From: Punica granatum
Taxonomy: Eukaryota > Streptophyta > Magnoliopsida > Myrtales > Lythraceae
Direction: 5' to 3'
DNA: 64,000 bases
NCBI RefSeq assembly: GCF_007655135.1
Contig: NC_045129.1
Location: forward strand, 33,295,122 to 33,359,121
The notes under the pieces were generated by a model, which saw nothing but the letters and a program-made list of their open reading frames with translations, did no database searches and was not told the origin of the DNA. The number at the start of each line of letters is the position of its first letter. Within the stretch, counting starts at the first letter, position 1. A program made the position numbers and the translations under genes. Of the stretch, positions 24,919-34,812 are shown in pieces.

Positions 24919-25839
24919 GGCTATGTTTGGTTCGCGGGAGTTCTTAATCCTTTTCGGATCTATTTTGGACGGAATAAAAATATCCATGTTTGGTTGCATC
25001 GGAATCGAAATAGGATTCTGGATGAGGCCTTCCATCCTCCATAGGGGGAGAATGGTCATAACTTACTCCACCCTCTTCCATAGCTATTCCCATTGGAAAT
25101 AGAGAGCATAATCACTATCTTGTCCTCTACCACCGACGCCGCTCCATTGTCATTGCTTCTCGAGCTCTACCTCCGATGAAGGCTTCCATCATTCTTGGCC
25201 GGTCTCAAAGCACGAAGCTAGATCCAAACTCAGGAAGCCAGATTTGACCTAAGAGAACAAGATCGGGGGGGATAGTCCGCAATAAACCCAGGTCTCGCAA
25301 TCCCAGACCTGATGAGAAGCTGGCTAACGTAGAAAGGGAGGGTGCAATTTGGAGCTCGAGGGAGAGGGACGAGAGGCGACGGCGGAGGTCGCCATTGGCG
25401 GAGAAGGAAGGTTGGGATCTGAGTGGGAGAAGGGGAGAGACTGACAGTGGCGGTGGAGAGGAGGGAGAAGGCGAAGAGGAAAATGAGGTAGAGGAACTTG
25501 AAGGTGAGGAGGAGGGTCCAATTGTGGCGAGTCTGGATGGGGTTGGAGGAAGGGGGTTGGAGCTGGGTGAAGAGGGAATAGTCGAGAAGGGGACAGGAGA
25601 GGGGAAGACTAAGGTTAGGGTTATGAGGTAGAAGGGTATTTTCATCTTTTTATTTTATTTCTGTTCATTCCATTCCTTATTTAAGCCAACCAAATTTTAG
25701 AATTATAATTCTCAGTTTTGTTATTTTTTCCAACCAAATAAATAAAATTTCATTAGAATTTTTATTATATTTTCTGTTTATTCTAATCCATGTCTATTTT
25801 GTTCCGTATCAATTTCATTTCAGCGAACCAAACGTAGCC
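24919..25839. mobile_element. Nonautonomous PIF/Harbinger-like element, TSD TAA
   Basis: The left end GGCTATGTTTGGTTCGC is the inverted match of the right end GCGAACCAAACGTAGCC. It is flanked by TAA at 24,916-24,918 and 25,840-25,842. A 3-bp T/A-rich duplication and GGCTA(T/C)GTTTGG ends are typical of PIF/Harbinger and Tourist-like elements. The 921-bp interior encodes no transposase. The same terminal sequence bounds the large insert in the extensin pseudogene at 48,901-55,399. Confidence 0.8.
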
Positions 25840-25851
25840 TAAAAGCAATTG

Positions 25852-27364
25852 AGCCCAAAAGCAGCTTATCAATTGGTGCTTCTCTCTTTTCTCCCTCTCT
25901 TAACTCTCTCGCTCTCCATGAAAAGAAAAATAGTAATGCTATCTCATTCGATAAATTCTGCTGAATTCATCCTGCGAATAGAAACAATGGTAGGTGATTT
26001 AATTTATGGCATCTTTATGGGCGATTTTCTTGCCACTCCCATTTTGGCAAATTTGGAGGATTGAATTTCGTAAGAAGAAGCATTTTCCAAAGAAAAAACC
26101 CTTTGCTTGAGCCGACGTCGCCGGTGCGTCTAGCCCCGACTGGGCCCATCCGGTAGCCTTTCCTCTTCCCTTCCTTCCCTTGTAGTTAGTTTCTCCCTCT
26201 CCTGCTCTCGCATCGACGGGCGTGACTTCGGTGTCGTCTCGGTAGAGCATCATTGTCCCCAACGGTCTCCGTCCATTATCCCTAGTGAACTTCCATGTTA
26301 CCGAGCATCCTTTTTGCTGATGCAAGCTCTGGTCGGTAGCCCCGTTGCCCCCTACTGTGGTCTATTGCAGCTCCGTCCTTCCCACCAGTGGTCCATGACG
26401 CTGCATCTCTCCTCCCTCCCCTTCCCATCGCAAGACTCCGGCTAGATCATGCTCATCCCGACCAGAAATGGTCGAATCTTGGTCAGATCCAACCAAAACT
26501 GTGCAAATTGAGCAAGATCTAAGCTGATCGAGCTTGATCCGACCATTTACGATCGGCTCTTGCTCGATTTGACTAGAGCCGCGCGCAGTTCTGATTAGCC
26601 CCATTAATCAGTCGGGTCGGATCAACAAGTACAGATCGAGTCGGGTAAAGCTATTCGGAACGGAGGAAGCCAAGACTATTTGTTTCGGAGTCGTGCTGAT
26701 AGTGTCTCGGCGGTCACAGGGCCCCCCTCCTCCTCTCAATATTCGAAGGGTGCATGTGGTGGAGACCTCCTTTCCCCATCGGAGCCGCACCCGATCCTTC
26801 TCTAGTATCTCTAATCCCGTACAGTGCGAATAGTGGTCAGGTTTATTATTTTTCGATGGCGGCAATGTAACGGCTATGGCGAATCTAGGAATATTGGTTT
26901 GAATTGATCTAGGAATCTTTGATGCTTTGCTTTGGGTTCTTTGGTTTGACAATCTGTCTGATTGGATTAATTGTCACTGGTTTGAACCGATCTAGGAATT
27001 TTTACTGTTTTGGTTTGATTGTCTCGAGATTGCGTTGTTCATTGTGATCTGCGAAGGGTTCTTGCGTTGAGTACCGATTCTAGACCCCTCTTGTCTCTAC
27101 TTCTCTATTTTACATAGTAGCACCTCTGTATGGATCGCATCTGACTCCACTTCCCAACATCAACTGGGTCCATATAGAGTTTAATTGTAAGATTGGGAAC
27201 AAATATACAACAATTATAAAGATTTCTATCATGAATCTGTTTTATTTTTCTATCATTGTAATATTCTGTTAAATATTTTTACCTTGTACTCGTTTTTATG
27301 TTATTAAAAACGGACATTCATTGATTTGCTAATTCAAAAAAAAAAAAAAGCCCAAAAGCAGCTT
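25852..27364 (+). mobile_element. Poly(A)-tailed retroelement, copy C, with 16-bp target-site duplication
   Basis: AGCCCAAAAGCAGCTT at 25,852-25,867 recurs perfectly at 27,349-27,364 after an A run (27,336-27,349). The element (about 1.48 kb) shares roughly its last 600 bp with copy B, including GAAGGGTTCTTGCGTTGAGT and CATATAGAGTTTAATTGTAAG. Its 5' start is CT-rich. No intact open frame is present. Confidence 0.8.
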
Positions 27365-28139
27365 CAATGATTCCACAGATAAAAAATCTGTGTACTCAAG
27401 TAATTCAAAGAGAGGTTGAATTCATCAAAGGGATCAAGATACTTAAATAATGTAGGACTTAATATTGTTAGGGAGAATTCCACATCGACATCGATGCTAC
27501 GCGAAGGTGCGTGTTAAGAATTCTAAGGTTTCTATTCAAAAAAATAAAATGCAATCCTTGGATTTATATGAGGATTAGATATCACCATCTATAAACTTAA
27601 CCTTTTTAGTGGGACATAAATCCAATCACTTATAAGTTGACTGCAATTTAAGAATTTCAATTATCCAAATCTTTTATGCTCAATCACCGTGAAGAAACGA
27701 CTTGCACTTTTAGTGGGCCAAATTTGCGATTTATTCAGGAAGCACAAAATTAGGGCACTAATAATTAGTGATACTGATTAAACTGAATGAACACAATCAA
27801 CATAAGACAAGGTACATAGTAGTTTAGCTATTGATCCTTTTAATTGATCTTCTCAGTCATGCCTTCGCATATCTTGCCAAAGAGTTTACCGTGAGAGAGA
27901 GGAAGACCAAATTTCGCATTGTAAAACATCATCCATCTCCCTCTATTATAATATGCATCTTTGGCACGAAATCCTCGTTCTAAATGCAATGCCGAAATAA
28001 CATATACAAACTCGATGATCACACGTACGCACATACCGGTCCAAGTTACCCGAATCCAATGAGTTGAGACTTGAGACTAAATATCAGTTGAATAGGACTG
28101 GCACTAAGCCGAATCGTGCGTGCGGACGATTATACTATT
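27365..28139. other. Intergenic, upstream of the PPR pseudogene
   Basis: AT-rich. Around 27,468-27,640 are phrases (GGGAGAATTCCACATCGACA, TTTTTAGTGGGACATAAATCC) that recall short TRIM-type LTRs, but no primer-binding site or partner is visible. Confidence 0.4.
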
Positions 28140-30043
28140 ATGTTCCACGTTCACTCCCTACTGGTCTCATCACCATTGCCGACCGCTACGTCCTTCCCCC
28201 TGACCATATCCGCCACCGCTTCATCGGACCCTCTGAAGACCCGCAGAGCCCTCGGCTCCGCCCTCAGGTCCCTCTCCAAGCAGGGCAGGCTCGACGAGGC
28301 TCTTCGCCTGATCGAGTCCTCGCCCTCTGCCAACGCCGAGGCCTGCTCCGCCTTCCTCCACAGCTGCATCTCCAGTAGGTCCCTCGACCACGGCCACAGG
28401 CTGCTCTCTCACCTCCTGCTCATGAGACACGACCTCGCGTATGACCCGACATTGAGGGCTAAGCTTGTCACTCTTTGCTCTGTCTGCGGCCGGGTGGACG
28501 AGGCCCGCCGCGTCTTTGAGGACAGCCTCGGCAATGGATGTGGCAAAGAATCCCTGTGGGTGGCGATGGCCGTCGGATTATCGAGAAACGGGCGGCCCGA
28601 CGAGGCCCTGGTTCTGTACTGTGACATGGTGTCCCTTTTCGGGGTCCCAGGTCAGTTTTGGCTGTCGGTGGCCTTGAAGGCCTGCACCAGCCTGTTGGAC
28701 TTGCGCGTTGGTAAGGCGGTCCATGCCCAGATAGTCAAGTCGAGGGAAGAACCTGATCAGGTTTTTAACAATGCTCTGTTCAGCCTGTATGCCAAGTGCG
28801 GGTGCTTTGACGATGCCAACTGCGAGTATTCGAGAGATTGCCCGGAGGAATCTGGTTACCGAGTCGTTTGATGCTTTCAGGAGGATGCAGAGGGAGGGAA
28901 TCGGGTTCAGCTGGGTCACTCTGACGACGATCTTGGCGCTCTGTGCCACGGCAACAGCGCTTCTCAGCAGTAAGGAGGTACACGCCCAGATCATGAAATC
29001 CTGGAAATCGACACCCGATGTTCTGGTACTGAACTCGCTTATAGACATGTATGCGAAATGTGGGGCGGTCAATTACTGCAGAGATGTCTTCGATGGGATG
29101 CAGGAGAAGGATTTGACATCTTGGAATACTATGTTAAATGGCTACTCAATTAATGGACGCATGGCTGATGCGTTCGAGCTGTTTGATGCTATGGTCATAC
29201 AGTCCGGGTTTAAGCCTGATGGTGTGACCTTCATTGCGTTGTTGTCGGGATGTAGCGACACAGGGCTTGTCAACGAGGGAATAAGGCTGTTCGATGAGAT
29301 GAAGGCAGCTTATGGGATCTCACCGACCTGGGAGCACTATGCTTGCCTGGTAGATTTGCTGGGCAGAGCCGGGAGGATCGAAGAAGCACTCGATGTTGCC
29401 AACAAAATGCCAATGGCCCCGACCGGCTCTATCTGGGGATCTCTCCTTAATTCATGCAGGCTCCATAGCAGGGTCTCTATTGTGCAGGAAATTGCAAGTC
29501 GACTGTTCGAGCTTGAACCTGACAACCCTGGGAATTACGTGATGCTGTCCAACATTTATGCAGATGCAGGGATGTGGTAGGATGCCCGGAAGGTTAGGCA
29601 GATGATGGATTGAAGAGGGATCAACAAGGAGGTCGGATGCAGTTGGATCCGACTTAAGAACAGGGTCCATGTCTTTGTAGCCAGCTGGAGCGTCGAGTTT
29701 CGGAATTCTCCTGAGTACAGTGACGTGCGGAACTACTTAACTGAAGCTATGAAAGAAGCAGGATATCTGCCTGACACGAAAATCGTGCTCCATGACGTGA
29801 ATGAGGACACATGGGCGAGCTGGGTCTTTGAGCACAGCGAGCGCATAGCTACGATGTTTGCACTCATCCACACTGCACATAGCATGCCGATAAGGATCAC
29901 AAAGAACCTCCGGAGTCTGTTCGGACTGTCACTCTTGGATGAAGTTTGTTTCCCAAGTTACGGAGAGATTAATCGTATTACGAGACACAAATCGCTTCCA
30001 CCATTTCCGGGAGGGTGCATGCTCTTGTAAGGATTTCTGGTAG
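28140..30043 (+). pseudogene. CREF3: PPR-DYW RNA-editing factor, broken (At3g14330/CREF3-like)
   Basis: DYW-type PPR proteins bind organelle transcripts and direct C-to-U editing. The ATG at 28,140 opens a transit-peptide-like start. It is followed by PLS repeats (VGKAVHAQIVKSREEPDQVF, NSLIDMYAKCGAVNYCRDVF, SWNTMLNGYSINGRMADAFE) and an E domain (SIWGSLLNSCRL, LEPDNPGNYVMLSNIYADAG). A DYW deaminase follows, with HSERIA, a Cys-x2-Cys centre (CSDCHSW) and the end CSCKDFW. The wording, notably DLRVGKAVHAQIV, GFSWVTLTTIL and [11 protein letters not shown], matches my memory of Arabidopsis At3g14330. Lesions are a frame-shifting deletion near 28,822 that removes part of two repeats, TAG at 29,578-29,580, TGA at 29,611-29,613 and one extra base at 29,914, after which the DYW frame is open to 30,043. 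No introns. Confidence 0.9.
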
Positions 30044-30487
30044 CTGTCAGCCTAGGCCAATTTCGTATTTATCAGTACAGTACAAAGAATCAAACCATCA
30101 AAACCATTGCTTCTGGTTTCTTGGATGCACAAACAAAATAAGTTTTACAGGTGATGTGGTGGATGCAGCGAACTAGAAGGTGCAGAATGTACAGCTGCAG
30201 CCCGAGCCCCTCACCTTCCAAAGGAATCGAATATTAGGCCTGTTCATCTGTTTCATAGTCCGAAAAATCGTACTTCGGCCAAATGACTATAATACTATTC
30301 TATTACAGTATGGATAAACATAAGATACTACTGATCCTCCAAGGAGTATCTCAGCCTATAAAAACAGAGCCCCAGTTTTGGCTCAAACGGAGGCACGCCG
30401 AAGAAAATTCAAATTCACTACAGAGCAGAACAGTCAGCTTTTTAAATTCAGAACAAGGATTTGAGGCTAAAACACGCTACAAGATAG
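30044..30487. other. Spacer between the convergent PPR pseudogene and RRM gene
   Basis: About 440 bp, presumably shared 3' flanks of the two convergent loci. No further gene seen. Confidence 0.6.
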
Positions 30488-31249
30488 TCATCTTCCCCTC
30501 GAGATCGCTTCATCCAACTCTTCATGGGAGGAGACGAACAGTTCAATATACCGACTTCCAAGGGTCATCCTATCTTTAGTCATCGCCGCCTTGGAATCCT
30601 CTGTATTTGCAAACTCCACGTAAGCTTCCCCTGAAGGCCTTCCTTCGGAGTTGAAGACGATATGCACCGAATCCTCGGATAGATTGAAATCCCTAAAGAA
30701 TTCGAGAATGTCATCCTTGCTAGCGGAGTAAGGCAATCCTCTCAGTCTCAGTATCCCTGTGTGTTCGACTGAGTCCTTCTCCTCATCGTGGGACCTTGCC
30801 CGTGGTGCCCTCCTGTGAGGAGATGCTCCACCACGGTTTTCTGAGACCTCATTGGCGATTGCCTTGTAATAGTCCTGCCTCCGACTCCTAAAGACCTCCA
30901 CATACCTCCTTCCCATGCTAAACCTGTTCTTCTGGAGGGCGAAATCGACCTGCAGAGGGTATCCTAACACACAGAAGGCTTCTCCACTAAACTTCCCATC
31001 CTTGCGGACAAAGAGAACATCCACTATGTCCAACCCATGGAAGAATTCAGCAACATCAGCCTCCGTGCAGTCGAAAGGAAGGCCTCGGAGCCGAACAACA
31101 GGGAAAGGTGGAGGAGGCTGCTGCTCCACGTACCCATAAGGTGAAGGATTGTACATGAAGCTTGAACCTGGAGATGGCCCGTAGAAAGAAGATCCCTGAT
31201 CGAAACGCTGCCGTTTCGGGCCAGTCTCGCGCCCGTCCAGCTCGGCCAT
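30488..31249 (-). CDS. Two-RRM RNA-binding protein of hnRNP F/H (quasi-RRM) type
   Basis: 253 residues from an ATG at 31,249-31,247 to a stop at 30,488, one coding exon. After a Gly/Ser/Pro/Tyr-rich N-terminus (1-50), RRM1 spans about 51-122 (VVRLRGLPFDCTEADVAEFF, GEAFCVLGY, GRRYVEVFRS). RRM2 spans about 166-240 (GILRLRGLPYSASKDDILEF, GEAYVEFAN, GSRYIELFVSS). The R-L-R-G-L-P-F/Y start of each domain, lacking the usual aromatic RNP1 residues, marks the quasi-RRM class, which in animals binds G-tracts in splicing control. The linker carries an Arg/His/Ser-rich stretch (HRRAPRARSHDEE). The frame is intact. A role in pre-mRNA processing is inferred from the family. Confidence 0.9.
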   Translation of the reverse strand: MAELDGRETGPKRQRFDQGSSFYGPSPGSSFMYNPSPYGYVEQQPPPPFPVVRLRGLPFDCTEADVAEFFHGLDIVDVLFVRKDGKFSGEAFCVLGYPLQVDFALQKNRFSMGRRYVEVFRSRRQDYYKAIANEVSENRGGASPHRRAPRARSHDEEKDSVEHTGILRLRGLPYSASKDDILEFFRDFNLSEDSVHIVFNSEGRPSGEAYVEFANTEDSKAAMTKDRMTLGSRYIELFVSSHEELDEAISRGR

Positions 31250-31262
31250 CCTACCGTAGTTC

Positions 31263-31846
31263 CTAAGGCAACAGAAACGGTAGAACATCAGTACCAAAAA
31301 TAAAAATTAATACTTCGGATACGGTTTCGATTTCCATTTGCTCAACGACCTCATTGACAACACATCAAAATATATCTCATGAACAAAGACAATTTCATCC
31401 GCAACGGGATTCATTTACAAATGATGCAAGGATTTGGTCGAGAAACATGCAATTGAGCTCAGTCCGGTCTAGATTCCATCAGCACATTCGCTCTGCAGTA
31501 AGAGAGCGACAGAAAAGAGAACTTTCAGTACAGGGAACCTACATAACTCATATCAGAATAATAAATCTCAACCAGAAACAGTGACAAAAATATAAAGAAA
31601 GCATCAATGGCGGCTCTAGGGCACAGAACAGGGGGAGCAGAAAGAAGGGTATATCGGGATGGTGGAAAGGGATCATAAAGGGCTGCCAATACAACAATCA
31701 TGAAATGTCCAGAAGCTGAAAATTATCAATCCAGATAAAGGAATTTCACAAGAGAATGGAAAGGAGAGGGGATCTTGAATCATCGAAGAGGAGGAGAAAC
31801 ACAAGTGCCCAGCAATGGAAGGGAAGGAAGAGCGAAGCGTTCTAAC
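31263..31846 (-). other. 5'UTR intron of the RRM gene
   Basis: Donor CCGCGG|GTTAGA (31,846) and acceptor TGCCTTAG|GAACTACGG (31,263) lie 13 bp upstream of the start codon. The 5'UTR exon would extend from 31,847 to about 32,060, a CT-rich stretch ahead of a GC-richer promoter. Leader introns are common in plant RNA-binding protein genes. Inferred from splice-site sequence. Confidence 0.55.
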
Positions 31847-32315
31847 CCGCGGTAGAACATCCTCTTTGCCTGCCTGTCTCGGTTCAACTTCTCCGACTCG
31901 ATCAGTGCCGGCAGCTGCAGAGCGGAAGTGGCTGAATGAATCCTGAGAGGGGAAAGGAGAAGCGGAGAGACGACGATGGTGGCAGTGAGTCTCCTCCTCG
32001 TCTCAAGCTTCCATTATCGGCGAAACATCGAGAAGAGGAGGAGCGTCGGCTCAACGGACGCTTATGAGACGGTGCCGTTTCAAGGAAGTGGGCTTTGATG
32101 GTGTCCACCTCTTATTTTGGGCTGGGCTTTGTCAATGCGCAGCCCAATAGGCCTGTTATCTGTGACATGGTCATACATGACTACCAATTACAGTTTGTTC
32201 GGTCGTCAAATTGTGGAGTTATAAACGAGAATTGGAAACGCAAAATTGTATCCTCATTCGCTTTGCGTTTCGCGGTTTTAGGGAGAGTCATAGCGTCCAG
32301 CTGCTGTGTACATCT

Positions 32316-32670
32316 TGTTGAGGAATAAAATGTGATAAATCCCACATCGGAAAAGAAAAGGAAAATCCATAGGGTTAATATATGCCTTGGGTATCATCAC
32401 TTATCAATTTAAGCTTTTAAGTGGATATGGGCCCGATCCCGTATAAGCCCAATGAAAATTTAATATGGTATCAGAGCTTAGCTTACGCGTATGCATGCTT
32501 ACGCGCGTGTATGCACCCACACCACGCCAGACCCAGTATGTCGAGAGCAGCCAAGAGTGCGCCTCGTGTTAGTGTCCCCCCTTGCCCGATCACGGAAGAT
32601 GAACCCGGCTCGAAGTCAATTGTTGAGGGCGAGTGTTTAAAGTCCCCGTTTCTTATAAATAGCCCTTCAC
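32316..32670 (+). mobile_element. TRIM-like LTR element remnant with tRNA-Met primer site
   Basis: A short LTR-like unit (32,316 to about 32,464) begins TGTTGAGG, contains AAATCCCACATCGGAAAAG and TTAAGCTTTTAAGTGGATAT, and is followed by TGGTATCAGAGC (32,466-32,477). That 12-mer is the standard primer-binding site complementary to initiator tRNA-Met. At 32,621 TGTTGAGGGCGAGTGTTTAAA starts what looks like a truncated second LTR after only about 150 bp of internal sequence. No gag-pol. Size and layout fit a terminal-repeat retrotransposon in miniature. Confidence 0.65.
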
Positions 32671-33745
32671 GTTAGGTTCACATTTGATTCCTATCATATC
32701 CGAAAGTTGGAACGATATGACCTACTACTCCAAGAGTTCCAGATCCATAACACGGAGATGGAGAAGTTGCAGGCCGCTCCACCATACATATAAGGCAGCA
32801 GTGCGAACTTCTACCACTCTAGAAGATAATTTTGATGATCGCGACGATCAAACGGTCGATGAAATAAGTAATGTCGAGGAAACTATTAGAGGGAGATATC
32901 AGATTATTCCAACGGGGGGAGGTCTATGAAAGTGGTGGGAATTAAGCTAGCTAGCCATGAATGCCAACTTTTTAATTTGTTATTGTCCTAGTCGTGGCTT
33001 GGGCTTTGGCGGCAGACTGCTAATACATATAATTATACTTAATTTGTTGCTAGTGTTTTACCCATATATTGCACAGAATTTTTGACACGAGTTGCTGGAA
33101 GAATAATTTTTTAAATATTACATATTTACATTGTATATTTATTTATACTTACTTATAAAATTATTTTTACAAATATTTTAATAGTTATACATGTTTTATT
33201 CATTCTTTTATTATATTGCATAATTCTATGTTATAAGTGTGTAACGAAATATATGTCTTTTTTGTCATATTTAATGTTACAAAAGTTCTACATATCGGGA
33301 GTTTCTTTAAAATGATTGGTAAGACATGTATATTCATATTGGTAGCACAACAAGGTGTTTAGTTGCTCATATTTGAAAGTCAAGTGAACTGATATGAGTA
33401 AAGTTTTAATAGTACATATACCATTGAGTTCTTTTTTCCATTTTATAGCTATAATATTGATAACTACTTCACTTTTTTATAGTATGCCCAAGTTACAACT
33501 TATTTGGCTTACTTGATAATTGATAAAATAGAACACAAAACAAAATATTAAACTTGTATATCTAGATTTGAGCGGTTTAGCTGTTTTGACTTTCAGTTAC
33601 CTAAGCAACTATTTTTTTATTAGTTAAATGATCAAAATTGTCCTTTCGGATATTCGTACTTAATTTTTTTTTTCAGATTTGAGATGCTTGTGTGCTGGAG
33701 GCCCGCGAAGGCCACGACCATCACATGAGGGGAATAGCTTCATTT
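32671..33745. other. Intergenic, no gene seen
   Basis: The plus-strand open frame at 32,684-32,929 starts ATT rather than ATG and has no recognisable motif. The rest is AT-rich. Confidence 0.5.
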
Positions 33746-33905
33746 ATTAGATAATAATTTTTTTTGGGGTTACGATGAAATCGAAATCGTAATAACTAAT
33801 AAAGAAGCGCAAATAGCCCTACTGAATATCGAATTTAGAACCTTTTAGTTATCATATTAGGACGTACGCTACTATACTACATCCCTTTTGATATTAGATA
33901 ATAAT
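33746..33905 (-). mobile_element. Short tRNA-related SINE with 13-bp target-site duplication
   Basis: ATTAGATAATAAT occurs perfectly at 33,746-33,758 and 33,893-33,905. Between them is a 134-bp element whose minus-strand 3' end is a short A run (T run 33,758-33,765) and whose head reads as a decayed tRNA (TAGTATAGTAGCGTACG then a box-B-like AATTCGATA). Relatives lie at 40,163, 57,476 and about 62,935. Confidence 0.7.
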
Positions 33906-34604
33906 CTTAAGGAAACGGAAAAAATGATATAAGAAAAGAAATTATAAAATTTATAAGGCATTTGCATGTCTCACACATAATATCGAGGAAAATTCGATAT
34001 ATCGTGCATAATAAATATGAATTAATTATTATAATTTTTATTTAATTGTATTAAGCTCATGAGCCTCTTGAAAAAATTGAGGAGCGAGTCAAATAAAGAC
34101 CCATCCTCGAAAAATTGATTACAAAATTAAAAAATATCCATGTTTTACTTTGTTTAATTTCTTCGTGAGAAAAAAGCTATAGTACAGGTTCACGAAATAG
34201 ATACACAAAGCAGAAGATGCCACCAGAGCTTAATGGACCGACAGTTGCCAGGCTCTCTTGTTCATGGGCCAGTAAAGCCCACAACTCTGGTAGGCCTGGG
34301 CTGAAAAATATAGGCCCAAATCTAATTAGAACTATTATTGGTATAATTATTTAAACCATAATACTGCACAATCCTAAAGTTGAGGTATATGATAAAAGAT
34401 TTTAGCTATGGTGCTTACATTATCTGTAATCTTCTAAAGGGGAAAAGGAGGTAGTTTGTGTTACTTTCTTAATCCCAAAACTGCATATCAAAAAATAAAA
34501 CAGCAAATATGTGAACCATAGCATATGGTAAAAAAGTAAACTTATATAATTTTTTTTATTACAAGGGAAGCCCATGAACTAATACAATGATATATAAATC
34601 TTAA

Positions 34605-34812
34605 TATTGCATTTGGTAATAAAGTTAAATTTGATTTAATATGATTTATTTTGATTTGAGGAGATGGAGACAAAAGTAGTTGAGAAAAATATGTGAGAGA
34701 ATTTGAAGAAAAAAATAAAAAATAATTATTATTTTGTTGAATTGAGAAAAAAAGTGTTGAAATTGAGGAAAAATGTTGAATAGTTGAGAGAATTTAGTAT
34801 TAAAAATTAATT
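34605..34812. mobile_element. Left half of an AT-rich MITE split by the 5.2-kb LTR-like unit
   Basis: Starts GCATTTGGTAATAAAGTTAAA. Its right half resumes at 40,029 and ends AAATTTGATTTCGTTACCAAGC, the inverted match of the start. A related copy sits at 22,888-23,222. Confidence 0.6.

Noticed and set aside
25205..25645. 146-codon Ser/Pro-rich minus-strand frame and its complementary Glu/Gly-rich frame
   Set aside because: Low-complexity GGAGGA sequence in the interior of the TAA-flanked element. Both strands are open, with no recognisable domain.
25999..26952. Two minus-strand open frames of 80-114 codons
   Set aside because: They lie inside the poly(A)-tailed retroelement in GC-rich sequence, with no conserved motif and on the strand opposite to the element.
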